The notes: generated by a model from the sequence alone, not told the origin. Numbered from the stretch's first letter, positions 24,597-39,408 are shown. The stretch is 64,000 nt of DNA from Ancylostoma caninum (GCA_037903475.1 JBAJFG010000039.1:496001-560000), one strand, 5' to 3'. Numbers and translations: made by a program.

Positions 24597-25866
24597 GGTG
24601 CGTGCAAAAGTTCCGGGGCAGTTGGTGGTATTTTACCGTTCAACATCGTTTTGCTCCCTCCGTTTACGATATCCTGCAGCCTTTTTCATGTATGCTGGTA
24701 GCCTGAAAAATCTGCTACCTATACTACTTTTGGCTTGGGTCTATGTTACAGCGTTGCTCTGTTTTGGTTGTAAAACCAATGCTTTGAGCTGTGCAGTAAT
24801 TTGGGGAATTTCGCTTGATGAAATCAAATCTAGACGATCAACAAAAAAAGCGAACCATAACATCAATTATGCGTTTGTGGAGAGCATGTTCTCTAAAACG
24901 CCAGATGCTCGACGCTTCCTAGGAATTCTGAGCGGAAATGAGAGTCTGTAAAATGCTTGACATGTTGGTCAGAGATTTGGTTTTCGCAGAGGCGCCAAGA
25001 AAGTGCAGGTTGAACCAGACCTTGTGCAAAGTGCGCAAGACATTACGGGGAATTTAGTCAACGATGTCTCGTCATTTGAAGAAAATCGGTAAGAAGGGGA
25101 AGGTGAGTAGATGGATTTTGTGTGAGATGAGCGAAGAGCACCAACGTTCACACTGGCAAGCCTGCAGATATTCGACCTTCAGATTTTCTAACAATTCGTT
25201 TCATTGGAGAATTGTTATTGTTGATAGAGAATGGGTCAGATACCACAATAGGAGGAGGTCATCCCAAAGTCCGGGCTCCTGCCACCCACCTAAAAATTGG
25301 CCGAACCATCACTACCTTCTTTTTAAAAAATTTTGGCCTTTCATGGTCAGCAACGTGACTTATCTGCAATGAATTTATTTTCTAATGAATGCACAATAAT
25401 CGCTCTATAGTAATTTCTTTTCCCTAAATTATTCACGGGAAAATTCTTAAGCATAGGGTCGACACAGGCGAAAATATGTGATCTCTTCCGGCTGTGGGAT
25501 AGCGCACACTAGCATGTTGCAGTGTCAACCGTATAAAGAATTGGCCATTCGTGCTCCGAAATTCTAGCCTAACCTATATTACTCCCTATACCTGCCTCTA
25601 ACAGTGTACCCCCATTTCAACCTTCCATGGCTTTACCTCCGCTGTGAAACTTTTAATGAACAGACCCTACTGGAAAACGACGTGTGCCATTATCACAGGT
25701 GTAGACCTGTCAAATTTTTAGCTCCCGGAAAAATCTTTTCTGTGCCATATTGGCAACATTACGCAGATGCCAATGTTTTTTGTTTTGAACAAAATTGCTG
25801 AGTTTGAGTCAAGTTATGGCGCTTTGAAAAATAAGGTGGAACTGCCCCGGAACTTTTGCACGCACC
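24597..25866 (+). mobile_element. Mariner-family transposon, degenerate (1,270 bp)
   Basis: Perfect 27-bp terminal inverted repeats (24597-24623 and 25840-25866) start GGTGCGTGCAAAAGTTCCGG; both ends are flanked by TA (24595-24596, 25867-25868). Full mariner length. A transposase remnant on the plus strand around 25020-25370 keeps SRHLKKIGKKGKVSRWILCE then MSEEHQRSHWQAC, a typical mariner segment, but the frame is broken by stops and shifts. The hookworm bandit mariner is the obvious relative to compare. Not autonomous in this state. Confidence 0.88.
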
Positions 25867-26155
25867 TAATACAAATCACCTCACTCAATTTAGTGGTGAC
25901 AAAAAAAAAACAACCAAAGTGCCAAGACTAACTAATTGACTAATCAGTTTATTTACTACACAATGAGTGGTGGTGCAAGGCGGTTGAACGTCGGTAGATG
26001 AGGAAACGGTTAGCGAATATCGCTGATTGAGAAGATTGTCGGATACTCCTGCTTGAAGTTTTTTACCTGTTAAATACGTTTAGAGGTGGCACAGCAGAAA
26101 AAAGACAACCATAGAAGTACTGAATTAAAACCAAACCTCTATTTGATCCTGTAGT

Positions 26156-26424
26156 CTAGGGCTGGGATTCATGAAACAATAACCAAGCAAACCAACCGTG
26201 GTTAGCCCGGTCATAGTATAAACTACTAAACTACGTCAAGCTAAGAGACTAAGAAGCAAAGGTTGGTTTGCTAGCCTGGTCTCGCTTGGCTATGCGTTCC
26301 AAGCCCAGAGGAAACTAGGCTAACACACCAACTTTCTCGTCCTACATCTCCAACTTTCCATGATAAGCAATCACGGGAACCATAATTGGTTTGCTTGGTT
26401 GTCGATTCATGAATCCCTGCCTAG
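26156..26424. mobile_element. 269-bp MITE, family 1 copy 1
   Basis: Left end CTAGGGCTGGGATTCATGAA and right end (complement) CTAGGCAGGGATTCATGAAT are inverted copies, continuing ACCAAGCAAACCAA on both arms. A related copy is at 57250-57420. Confidence 0.75.
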
Positions 26425-26560
26425 AAGATTTTGTAGCTATTATTCTTGTTTTTAAATCTCTGTGGGTATATGACACTATTTCTAATGATCCTTCCTAACT
26501 GATCTCTTCGCTGGCACGAAGATATGCATGTATGTTGATTTCTCTTTTAGATGAAGTATG

Positions 26561-26792
26561 GTCTATTAGCTCACAGAGGGCGCCTGATCCGACTTTGTCT
26601 GCAATTACGACTTTGCCCGCGGAATGCGTCCGGAGGATATTTTAGCGAATGGCAGTAGGGAAACATAAGAATGGAAGGAACCACATCATATGCAAATCAA
26701 AAAAAGTGCAAAAAATAGATCAGTTAGCCGAAAAATGATGAGGTCGTAGTTGCAGACAAAGTCGGGTCAGGCGCCTCTGTGAGCTAATAGAC
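26561..26792. mobile_element. 232-bp MITE with about 50-bp terminal inverted repeats
   Basis: Both arms read GTCTATTAGCTCACAGAG and then GCGCCTGA-CCGACTTTGTCTGCAA with few mismatches (26561-26611 against 26742-26792). The interior is unrelated AT-rich sequence. No transposase. Confidence 0.85.
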
Positions 26793-27478
26793 TGTACATT
26801 CTTGTGGATTCCCATATACGTGTCTGAGTGAAAACTCCACGTAAACCCTCACACTGTTCATTCATTGCATAAAATACAACTGACACAAAATAGGAAAGCA
26901 CTGTCGAGAAACGTTGCTGAGGTTGAGCAACGTTAGCGCAGGACTTCACAAAAACTGTAAAGGATTTGAAATAGTCTTTATACCTTTCAGATTGATTTAA
27001 AAGACAAGAGCCCGTATATGTTTGTTGGTTTTTAAGGCAGAATTTGAAAACCTCATTAAGTCACATCGCTCAAGCTATGTGACAATAATGCAGGGAGTGG
27101 ATAAGTGGATGTCGTGAATTAACACCATCAAGGTTCTGTAAACTATAATTAGATCAGCGACCTGCTTCCCCACAGAAAGGAAACACCCTCGGATGCACTA
27201 ATTAGGGAAGGGAAGGAACTCTCCAGTTGGATGTGCAACTGAATCCGAGAGTTTTTCTCGGTGAAACCGGTCCAAGCCCTATTTTGGTGGTGAGTCTGTG
27301 GAAATTGAAGCTAACCAGCAAAAACACTAGAACGCAAGGGGAGGCTTCAGCGCCAGCATTTCTTGGCCTGCTTAGGAATCTTCCAATGTAGAGCAGTGAA
27401 AAAACTTTATTCGAAGATTCACCATAATTTACAACATTAGTTGATGCTCTTAATATTAGGACAATCGCCTTGAAAAAG

Positions 27479-30280
27479 CTAGGCTTTCTTTCCCAATGGA
27501 CTTCTCGCCGGGCAGTGACAGTAGCCAGCATCCTCACCGGGTGTTCCGGGCTCACCGTAGTTACCAGAGCCACCAGGGAATCCAGGCAGTCCTTAACCAG
27601 AACAAGAATAACAAGAGGTAGTGCTAAGCAGCTGGTAAAATAGTAGTTTAATGCTCACCCATTGGCCCTTCAACGCCACGCTCTCCCACAGGGCCCACTG
27701 GTCCAGGGTGACCTGGTGGTCCGGTGTTTCCGGGGATTCCCCGCGGTCCAACCATGCCTTGAAGGCCACGTGGTCCGCTGGGTCCCTTCTCGCCGCGGAT
27801 TCCGTTGCTTCCGGGTGGTCCCTGCTCGCCCTCGTTGCCAGGTTCTCCCGTCGGGCCCATGGGTCCTTGTGGGCCGGGTAGTCCATCGCTCCCTGGTCGT
27901 CCAGGGCTGCCGGGTGCTCCAGGGACGCCTGCAGGTCCTTGAGGTCCGGGTAGACCGACGTATCCTAGGAAACGTGACGTATTTATTAATAACTTTGTAC
28001 TGATTTGCTCAAAATTGAGACATACCGGGAGGTCCAGCGGGACCGGGAGGGCACTGACGACAGCCGCTGGGGCTCATTTGCACGTTGGGCACAGTTCCCG
28101 GAGCACCTGGCTCGCCAGGTTCACCAGGAAGCCCCGGTATGCCGTCGATTCCATTCAGACCTGGTCGACCTTTCTCACCAGGAGGACAGTGGTTCTCGTG
28201 GCTGCACGCTGAAAAATTCTCCCGAGAGAGCGGTTGTGCCAGTTGCACAGAAAAATACTATGTCATTACAGCACTCCTCGTCGATCTCTCGTTTCGAAAT
28301 CTTTCGTAGCGGTTGCTCATTGCGCGCCAACTGCAGATCGCCCCATATCTCTGCCTAAATGGGGAATCTCGCTGATTGTCGTGGCACAGCGGCGGATTGG
28401 ACACTTTTTGCCACCTCCTTGCGGCGTTTTTCCTGGCGACAACAAGTGCTATTCCAAGATGAGCGCAATTTTAAGTGGACAAGGTGTCCCGTCATCTTAG
28501 CACATGTCCCGTCATAATTACACATAAGCACTATGGCGTACGCCTTTTTGCCCTGGTAATCCACTTGCAGCGGTGGTTTGTCGTACTTGACGCCATTTCG
28601 CCTTGCATTACGTATAGGGGCAACAAGGTTTTTGGACATAGGTCTGGATCTTTCTGGTTTGGTTAGACAAGTGGTTCACGTATGAGTGGATGAGATCCAT
28701 TAAACTTGCGGATATTACACACTTTTGGTCACACATCTTAGGATCCAGCTTGCATTGGACATGTTTTTGGGATAAGGCAGTCTCTATTCTCTAAGGTGAG
28801 CATATCCTCCTGATCCTAGACTAGCTGTCTCACTGAGGGGACTTATTCAAGGTAAAATATGACACTTGGAAATCGTAAACGTATTTCTCCATATTCCGTG
28901 GCAAAATATTAGGTCAAGGGGAGTACAAAATCGAAAGTGAGACTGCTTTAAATTCCATCATTTCACTAAGAAGTACGATATAGCATTACTCTACGCTCTT
29001 TTGCACACGGTGTTATTCTTGAAATTTAATAATTCAAGTTCAAAATGTAGCACTAAGTGTGGATAACGTGCTCGAGTTCTTATTAAGTACCGGTGAGAAG
29101 GTCTATAGTATTAGCTTCCTGTGTAATCCTGGGTAAATTGCTGGTTTTTTGCAAAAATCAAATTAAAATGTCCCAACGTCCCAGCGAACTTTCATGATAT
29201 TCAGTCTCAAGAAAAATTAGGGCCTCTGTAGAAAGACAGCCCTTTTCCAGAGGTTTCCTCCTGATTTCTCTTTAACTATGCCCTACAAGTAATGCGAGAG
29301 CAAGGAATAAAAACACACGTACTTATACTCTCTAGCATTGATGCTGGTTTTTCAAGGAGGTGGCCCATTAGAGCATTAATGGCGAAGAATCTGATTTTTA
29401 AGTGTGGAAACGTAATAGCTGCAGAAGATAGTAATGAAATGCTAGAAAGAAAATGAAGAGAGAACCAAGGTCAACAGGGGTTGAGTAGGATTCCTCGTAA
29501 AAGACAATAAATCCATGCGAAATAAACGAATAGTAGTATAACAGTATCAGAAAGGCCAATGATATTGTCACTGCATAGCTCGGAATATAAGATTCAGGAT
29601 GAGCTATGAAAACCAGGAAAGAAGGGGTGGAGGAATCCCTCCCCCCCCCGGGCGACAAATTTGCAAAAATTCTGGAAATCTCAGCTGCGCTCTTCTTTCA
29701 TAGCGCTAAGTATTTAAAGGAGCTTAGGCTATTCCTTTTATGTCGTGTGGCAGATGATCAAAAACGATGTAAGATTAGTCAAAAGGTAACTTTTTTACTG
29801 ATATTCTATTTACAACAAAAACAAGTAAATCGAATGAGTTAGAGTTAGCCGAGTACAACCAGGAAAATGCAAAAAATTATAAGTCCATTACGTGGTCACA
29901 ATGAAGAATATAATGGGATTCAAAAGTGAGAAATTTTCCGGAAAATTCTATCAGGAGCGTCAGCGAGGAAGCTTTAAGGTCCCATTGAAAAAAGGACCTT
30001 CCTGACAGTAAGGTATGGTAAATTCTCCCATTCGACTCCTTACGGCCAGCCCGAAAATTCGAGTGGTCCAACCGTGGAGTGGCCAGCGAGGTAACATTTG
30101 TTTAAAAAATCATTAGTCAAAAAATACCTGCATAACATTGAACTCGTCCACATTTCTGGCCAGCCGATGCTGGATTTCGCGGATTTTCGTCACAAACACT
30201 GGCAGATAGAACAGCGTGGCCACCACGCAGACGGTAGACAGCCCGATGGCCGAGTAGGCAGCCAAACGTGCGGAACTCAT
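27479..30280 (-). CDS. Cuticle collagen, copy D
   Basis: Five exons read leftward: 30128-30280, 28270-28354, 28026-28208, 27659-27964 and 27479-27591 (TAG); all phases match, 279 residues. Residues 1-51 form a nematode cuticle-collagen N-terminal domain (starts [20 protein letters not shown], a membrane anchor/signal). RKISKR at 68-73 fits the subtilisin-like processing site of cuticle procollagens. Cysteines flank the triple helix: C79, C81, C87; SGCRQCP around 128-132; and GYCHCP near the end. Gly-X-Y repeats run from about 90 to 117 and 135 to 250. After secretion by hypodermis such chains trimerise, are cleaved and are cross-linked into cuticle. It matches copy C at 37041-39364 in the length of exons 1-4. 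I cannot assign an orthologue symbol. Confidence 0.93.
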
Positions 30281-30335
30281 CAGGTACTGGCCGGCTGCGG
30301 GCTGCTGGCTGACACTGACTTCGGGCCGCGTTGCG

Positions 30336-30360
30336 GACGTCTTAAACGGGTAACGTCTTC
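30336..30360 (-). promoter_or_regulatory. Conserved promoter block of collagen D
   Basis: A 25-base block containing CGTTTAAGACGTC on the minus strand, 56-80 bases upstream of the ATG, recurs upstream of collagen C (39409-39433) with one mismatch. TTTAAG is TATA-like. Probably the core promoter kept after duplication. Confidence 0.65.
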
Positions 30361-32440
30361 AGGCGTCCGCCCCGCCTTCCACTTACTGAGACTGGAAATT
30401 AACGCGACAAGTGCATAGAAGGATATCTAGTCCCTCGTTTGTGTTCATGGTTTTATCGTGAGGGCGAGAAAAAGACGCCAATTGCGCGTAACGCCTTCTC
30501 ACTTCTCCCCGTTAGTGATGGTCGTTGGACGCGTGCTGGAAATGCGCTTGCTTTACAGCGCGGTTTATTTTAGACTCTAATGCCTTTTCCAGCAGGAAAA
30601 ATAAGAGAAATGTCTATAAAAGCGAGCTGAGTGAACTAAGAAGAATAAAAAGGAGTATGGGTACGGAAGGAGAAACTAACCGGAAACTTCTGAAGGGAAG
30701 CGGCCCATCCCTACAGTCGTTGTGATGGCAAAAATAATAGTCCTTAGATGATATTCAAATGTCAGAGACTAACCATCACTACTTGTTGACAGGTGTATTT
30801 CCTCAGTGAAGTTTCATGCAGCTTGTAGCATAACGCTTTGGCTGGAACACATATTCCTGAGCTAAATTAGGGTAGAAATTTCATTTTTTTTTTGCGCCAG
30901 AGAATCGAAGACGAGCCATCTAACAATAAGTATCTGAATAATAAAGTATCTCATTTTATACTTCGCTGGCATTTTTGTGCTATCCTTCATAGCGAACCAC
31001 AAATGATATTGAAGTAGGCGAAAGAAATTCACCGTTTGCGTTTGGTATCATTCAGCTCACTATGATCTACAGAAGTCAAATCTCTCTAAAATAGCACATG
31101 AAAATTTTACTTATGCAAAATATCTTAGTCCGAGGGTACCGCTGGCAGCTAAGGGTAATGATAACTACCTATCTATCTCACTACCTATGCACCTTGCGGA
31201 CGCGTAATCAAGCTAACTGCTGAAAATGGATTACGATCTTCAAAAATTGTAGGAACTAATGATGTATTCGGAATGCAGAGCGCGTACTGATTCGAATGGT
31301 ATGCTTCTTGTATCTCTTACTGCATAATGAACGAAGTTATGCGAGGGGACGCGAAAAATGCGAATTCTCCGAAATTGCATGGTTTTTGAAGAAGATTCCG
31401 CTGCTATTGTATACTGACTCACAAACCCAACATCTACATAGCGACAACTGAAACTCTTTGCCCGACTTACAAGTGCTACGGAAACTCTATAAATTGAGGA
31501 AAAATAACCAACCTACAGCAGCGTTTTAGCAAAGTAACAAATAACAAAAGATATCAATAAGATCCCAGAAGTCACATTCTCATTGGTGCCCTGTAATAGA
31601 TGCGAAAATGCTTCATAGCAGAGTTGTGCATGGACATCGACATCTTGTCAACAATTTTCTCCCAGGTTTTCTGCAAAGAGTTCCTCTGAGCTTGAATCTG
31701 AGTGTACGTACCAGTGAAATCTTGGCCCCATAGTCCACCTTGTGCCTTGTGATCTAAACGGTGGGTGTGAACTTGGTTCATACGTTCAAAGTAGTCTTGA
31801 TATCATCATCATTTATTATATGTTAATGCCTAAGTTCATGTGCATAAAACGAATTTAAAAGAAAAAAACAGAGCAATGCGCAAAAATAAGGTACAACAAG
31901 AATAACCAACGTAATGAATTGCAACTGTTTAGTAGAATAATCGGAAAAGCAGCAACCCCACGGATTTGGCCAACTGTTCAGAAATGTTTTGAATGCATAT
32001 GAGATAACAGCAAAGTGCGGTTTTTCCTGATTTCGTCGCACTGAGTGATAGAGCTATGAATGAAAGTGGTCCCTCCCCTTGTGCGTGAAGCTCGTAGTGA
32101 TTCGAAAGAATTCAACTTGAGGCTTGTTCAACTTGATATGTGCACATTGCGTTCCTACCTAGACATCGATAGTTCAAAATCGCTATGAGTTTGAACCTAT
32201 TGAACCAATCAATCCCATCTAATCTTCTAAACTTACATTTCGGCGTTGAACGTCACTAAGGTTCTAGTAAAAACCAGGGACTGCTAAACTGCTGGATGAG
32301 GTCACGACGTCACACAACATAACTTGACTGTCTTCGTGGTATCCTCCGAAATTTGTAGCCGATTTGTTTGCTGACTCCTTATGTACCAACCTGCGGCTCA
32401 CAACCACTCTGCTTGCTCATCTTCCGCTAGGTGAGGAATA
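30361..32440. other. Intergenic, no supported gene
   Basis: AT-rich sequence with several short unspliced frames. The minus frame 31572-31781 is discussed under rejected items. Nothing else is supported. Confidence 0.4.
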
Positions 32441-33318
32441 TTAGGTTGAGGAGAAAGTAATGGAAGAAATTGCATCCAAGTCAGATTTTCATCTCTAACT
32501 TTTGAGAGGGTTTTCCTCAGCGAAGTGGGTACATACCTTCGAAATCTGTAACATTACTCCAACGCATGGGTAGAATGCTATTTCGCTCTTCTCAGAATTG
32601 CGCAGGCTACGGCTGGTCATGCAAAGGGAATCCCGCTTGAAAATGGTCAAAATCGACGGGCTCTTTTTCGCCCAAGAAGAGACTGAGGGGTGGGAGCAGA
32701 TAGTGATCAGAGAGTGACAAGGCAGGAGAGTAGGAATAATAAGTTACCATCGTGCAGGACAGTCCCGTTAGTATGGGACAGGAAAAACGTGGGAAAATTG
32801 ACATGTAAAAAAAGTGGCGTGGAGCAGGGTTTTTCGTTTTTGTCGTTTTTCTCCAATGGTTCCCCTTAGTTTTGAGACCTGGCCAATCCATATGGTAGCC
32901 GTGTCTGTCTTACCCTGTGGGAGCTACTCGAATCACAGCAACCACTTCGCGTTGTGACGTGAGAGCGTCCTAGGCGTGGCTCCTCATGAAGGCCCATATC
33001 TCGAGATTCGAAGTAAGTGAAGCGGTCGCATACTGTGAAATATTTGGCCACTCTCTCGTTGAATGCACTGCTGTTGTTACTGACCGCAGCGCTTGCCAAG
33101 GTGTCGCAGAGCAGCTCATAATAAAGGTTAGGGCAAAAGCACCCTTTCATAAATGGAGGCGTAACTGCAGGAACACGCGCTTCCTGGTCCTTCAATAGCT
33201 AAAGGGTAATACTTTGGGGAATCTCCTACTATTTCAGCAGGCAATGCCTGATCGAATCATCAACTGAGGGAAACGAAAGTTTTGAAAAATTTCTTCCATT
33301 ACTTTCTCCTCAACCTAA
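32441..33318. mobile_element. 878-bp mariner-type non-autonomous element
   Basis: Perfect inverted ends of about 31 bp begin TTAGGTTGAGGAGAAAGTAA and are flanked by TA at both ends (32439-32440, 33319-33320). TTAGGTTG is a common mariner terminus. The interior is too short for an intact transposase, and the open frames I see are not convincingly transposase, so it is an internally deleted or MITE-type derivative. Confidence 0.85.
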
Positions 33319-33320
33319 TA

Positions 33321-34003
33321 GCTTACTTAGATGGCTTGGAATTCACGCATAACGACCCAGCGAGACAACAGAGCAGTTGAGAAAAGGTTTTCATTCCTCT
33401 AAAGAGCAAGTGTTATGTTACCGTTTTATGGAATGCAATTAGAAACTACCCAATAAATATTTTAGAAATAGAATCTAACAAATAAGCGGTGTTGTTTGAA
33501 AACGCCGTGGTAATAATTTGTCATGAACACCGGCTAAAAACATTTGGATCATTCTGTAGAAGAGAAAAATCCTGAAAGCCTCTTGGATCTCAGTACGAAT
33601 TCTAGGAGTGATCTATGGGAATGAAGTTTAATGAATAACTTCATTACAAGCCTTGTTTATCATCATAGGAAAGATAAAATAATCAGCAATCGTTCATGCA
33701 TAAGCAATGAGCTATTTTTACTTGTCCGGTTAGCATATCTAGGAGATCCAGTATATGCTGATACTCGAGGATATCCAGGACATATTTAACCAAAAACATG
33801 GGAATTGAGTAAATCTCCGTCAATAATTGTCGTTCGTGGATATCTATGTGGTCGCTAGTAGAGGCGCATCGCGATTTCATCGTTTACCATTTTCTCACTG
33901 CGTACCATTACCGTTTGCTGCTCTACTTTTTCCACCGCAGTTTTTGGATAAATCACGCTTTTCATAAAATTTCGCTAGCTCCTGGGTAAATCGCGGTTTG
34001 AGG
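33321..34003. other. Unassigned interval
   Basis: A minus-strand open stretch near 33730-33880 is followed by a GTAAAA donor-like site (LLTEIYSIPMFLVKYVLDIL within it), but I cannot link it to the two-exon model to its right. Confidence 0.3.
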
Positions 34004-34440
34004 TCAATCGTGTGTTCTCAAGACGATCTTCACATAGAACCCGGCCCATAATGCAACGCTGGGAGGAAACGTAATCTCACACCAGTGGATACGATTACCC
34101 GTGGGTAGCGGATGGGTATAGACAGTGTCACGTATGGGCAAACCTTTCGACGGATACCAGCATTCTCGGAATAAATATTTTTCATTCATTCCGAAAATGC
34201 CGCAAACATCGCACTTTTTCCAAGATTTAGCAAGTTGGAATGATTTGGATCCGAATACCTGCAACACGATGTCAATTCCTTGACACATTGTTTAGAAGCC
34301 TGTTCAAGGGCAGCGTTCACGGAAATTTCCACTTCTGAAGTGAGTCGTTTACCGTACAACTGATTGGAAGAGAATCCTAACACTAAGTGGAACACAAGGA
34401 ATTGTAATATATGAGAAAATATGGCCATGGACGCTGACAT
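34004..34440 (-). CDS. Candidate small secreted protein, two exons
   Basis: Model: exon 1 34321-34440, a 62-bp intron with GTGAAC donor and TTGCAG acceptor, exon 2 34004-34258 ending TGA. Both junctions are phase 0, giving 124 residues. The N-terminus (MSASMAIFSHILQFLVFHLV) is a plausible signal peptide; an internal ATG four residues in is equally possible. Exon 2 has KKCDVCGIFG, FRECWYP and HWCEITFPP, a Cys/Trp-containing segment suggesting a disulphide-bonded domain. I do not recognise a family. Against it: if the intron is not spliced the two parts are in different frames, so this could be a frameshifted pseudogene. Confidence 0.42.
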
Positions 34441-37013
34441 CGATGTGGACGTGGTCGTGTTTCCACCCGTGCAAACACCCAATTTCGGGCGCCAGCGCGC
34501 AGTCGCATTACGTTCGCGCGGCCGGACCCACACACCTTGTTTTCATGGATTTCTCGAGCGTTTCACGCTACGTCATCATTAGTTATCAGTTCTAGATCCC
34601 TTGCAACTCCGGGATATGGCGAGATTTCCGGAAAAAAAAGTTATCCGTGAGTGCTGCCTTAAAAGACAGCATCGAGGGGGACTTTCGCTTTTCAAATTTT
34701 TACTCCTTCAAGAGCGTTGGTGTACTCCGGACAGTTCACGTGCAGCCAGAGCAGTTGAAATGTCCTACGTTCAGTTTAGTAACAAGCACATATTTCTGCG
34801 TGTTGGCGCCAACTTTCGACACTTCACCGCTCCCTAAACGCAGTATCTTTCCTTTGTTGCGTGAAACGTAGAAGGATTAGCTATATGTTTGCAATCGTAT
34901 ATACTAATACCACCAGTTTTTCTTCACTGTGGATCCTTTTCATGATTTTCAAAATATTTTTTGTTATGTCTATCTTGACCTAGCCTTCATTATGCTCTTT
35001 CTGTGGTAATTATGTACGGCTGCCTAATTACTGCTAAGATCAAGTTTTTGCCAACATTCCAGTTTTCAGTCATTTTTTCTCCATTGGAGAATTCCATGAA
35101 GTTTCGATTCTTCAGTGGCGGCTTTGTTGACTGCTACACACTTTCCAATGGTGAATTCTTCTAGTGAGGTGCGGATAGGCTTAAGATCAAATTGCTGTGC
35201 ACATGAAGATCTAGCAGATGAAAAAGACGGCATTATCGATCATTTGATAGGGGTCTTCAATCTACAGTCCTTGTCGAAAAGATTGCGGATTGCGCGTGCG
35301 GTCTCATAGTGTTGCGGCAGCGAAATCGTGGCGGGACCTAATGGACCCTCTCACTTAGAGCATGCTGTCTCCTCATCCATCGTCAAGGTTCCGGCGCGAT
35401 TCTGTAGCTACAGAATCCATCTATCTTTTTGAGAAGGACAATACGTCCCGCGGAACTCAACCACAACTTTTGCACAACTTTTGCACAAACCAAATTGTAC
35501 CCTTATAAAAACACCATTTTCGGTGCTGTCGGAACGTATTGGATTTATTGGACGGTTAAACAGCCTCGATGCCTCATGAATACGCTGAAATCCTGGAGAT
35601 GAAAATTTCTATGTGTGCTGCCTACAAGAGCATATGGCAATCATTTTGTTGTATTTTTATCTGTTAACACAAAAAAAAACACTGTTAGATGACGCGAGTA
35701 AAAAAGTTGTAATATGTTGTCAAAGCAATTTTAGGGCGAACTTCCACCGCAAATTTGCGGTGTCGCCAAATGCTCAAATTAGTCCACAATATTGGAGTGA
35801 TACAGCAAAAGTAACAGTTTTACGGAGATTCTAGTTTGTGTGAAGCATTGCCCATTTTATTGATCACAGTGGCCCAGAACGAGGCCTATTACACTGCTGC
35901 TATAGTCCTCGAAGACTGTAGCACCCTGCGTCGCCGTCGCTGGCGACTGTGGCGATCGATCGCCAACAATGTTGGCGACTGTGCCGTCGGTGCACATCGA
36001 TTGTGAGCGGTAGCCAACATTGGGTGCTATACTCCTCGAGGAGTATAGCGGCTACTTTACTGAACTTCCGCAACCACCATGTAGCATTTTTAATATTGTT
36101 TTCAGATCACATTCTCTCACTAACCTTATTGTCGTTTTCTGGTGGAAAATTCGAGAGCATGGACTAGTCGTAGTTTTCCCTTCTCATAATTCTCATATAA
36201 TCTGTTTTCATTGGAAACCATAGGTACCATTACAAAGAGCAACCGTTCGATCCGAGAATTTTTCGTGGTAGATCTCTCATAGAAGTTTCTTGGATTTTGC
36301 AGGTAAAACTGGCATAGATATTAGGTGTTAACATAAGTCCTAGCTCTTTTTTAGTTGCAATTTTCTGCTCCCAATTGTCATTTCTCTCTAACACGCAATA
36401 TACCTTCTGAACACTCAGGGAGCAGAAAGCATTCCATAATATTTGAAAGTGTGACTGAAAGAATGAGACTTAAAACTTGAGCGTGAGACTTAAAACTTGA
36501 GCAAACTATTTCTTTAGGAGAAACATTTACAAAATTATTGTAGAGAAAGACTAGCGCTTTCGAACCGTATATGATTTTGTCCAAAAAGATGGCAAATTGG
36601 CGGAGAAAAATGGATCTGAAAAAGAGCGCGAGTACTTAAGTTAATACCTAATACATATGTTTTCCGGAAATGTAGTTCACGGAAAACAGGCCCAAAGCGT
36701 AAGCCTTCTGCAAAACCTGGTTTCAATTCACAGAAAAGAAACGTGATTCTCTTGCAGCAAAATGAAATCAGACGTCCTCTTTTGACACTTTGACACTTGA
36801 AGAGTACTTATTTGTTAGTCTACTTTCTCTCCACTTTTCTGGAATTTCAGGCATTATCAGTTCCTTTGGCTGGCTTGAAATTTGCAGCATTGCAAGAAGT
36901 TTCAAAACAGGGACGACGTTAAACCGAGTATCATGTTTTCTATCGATTCACCATCGATCTATCGATTTCTTTCATGATCTCCGACCACATTTGTATGTGT
37001 TTGAAGACAAAAT
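34441..37013. other. Intergenic, mostly featureless
   Basis: Apart from the inverted-repeat element at 35898-36050 I see no gene or RNA. Confidence 0.4.
35898..36050. mobile_element. About 150-bp MITE whose terminal repeats are themselves palindromic
   Basis: Left end TGCTATAGTCCTCGAAGACT and right end (complement) CGCTATACTCCTCGAGGAGT are inverted copies; the right one contains a perfect 22-base palindrome centred on CTCGAG (36028-36049). The interior holds a perfect TGGCGATCGATCGCCA and further GGCGAC/GTCGCC words. Confidence 0.7.
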
Positions 37014-37019
37014 TTTATT
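37014..37019 (-). terminator. Poly(A) signal of collagen C
   Basis: AATAAA on the minus strand, about 22 bases after the stop codon, implying a very short 3' UTR. Confidence 0.6.
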
Positions 37020-37040
37020 TTTACAGTAGATGTCATGTGA

Positions 37041-39364
<2,324 letters not shown>

Positions 39365-39408
39365 CGAAGCGTTGACTGTTGACACTGACGGTCGTCCGAC
39401 TGATGGAG

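Larger units (their letters stand above)
25869..27478. other. Intergenic repeats downstream of collagen D
   Basis: Contains two MITEs annotated separately and the 3' flank of the collagen at 27479. AATAAA (complement of 27406-27411) is about 70 bases after that gene's stop and probably its poly(A) signal. No other gene seen. Confidence 0.5.

Noticed and set aside
27593..28358. Alternative-frame and plus-strand frames over the collagen exons
   Set aside because: They are shadows of the GC-rich Gly-Pro codons; only the minus-strand Gly-X-Y frame has proper splice phases.
28355..28639. 95-residue minus-strand frame inside the first intron of collagen D
   Set aside because: It overlaps exon 2's acceptor, runs through intron sequence and has no recognisable motif or splice partner.
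31572..31781. Minus-strand frame with GGLWGQDFTGTYTQIQAQ and TWEKI, loosely like a Tc1 transposase C-terminus
   Set aside because: The resemblance is weak, no DDE motif or terminal repeats were found, and a chance frame cannot be excluded.
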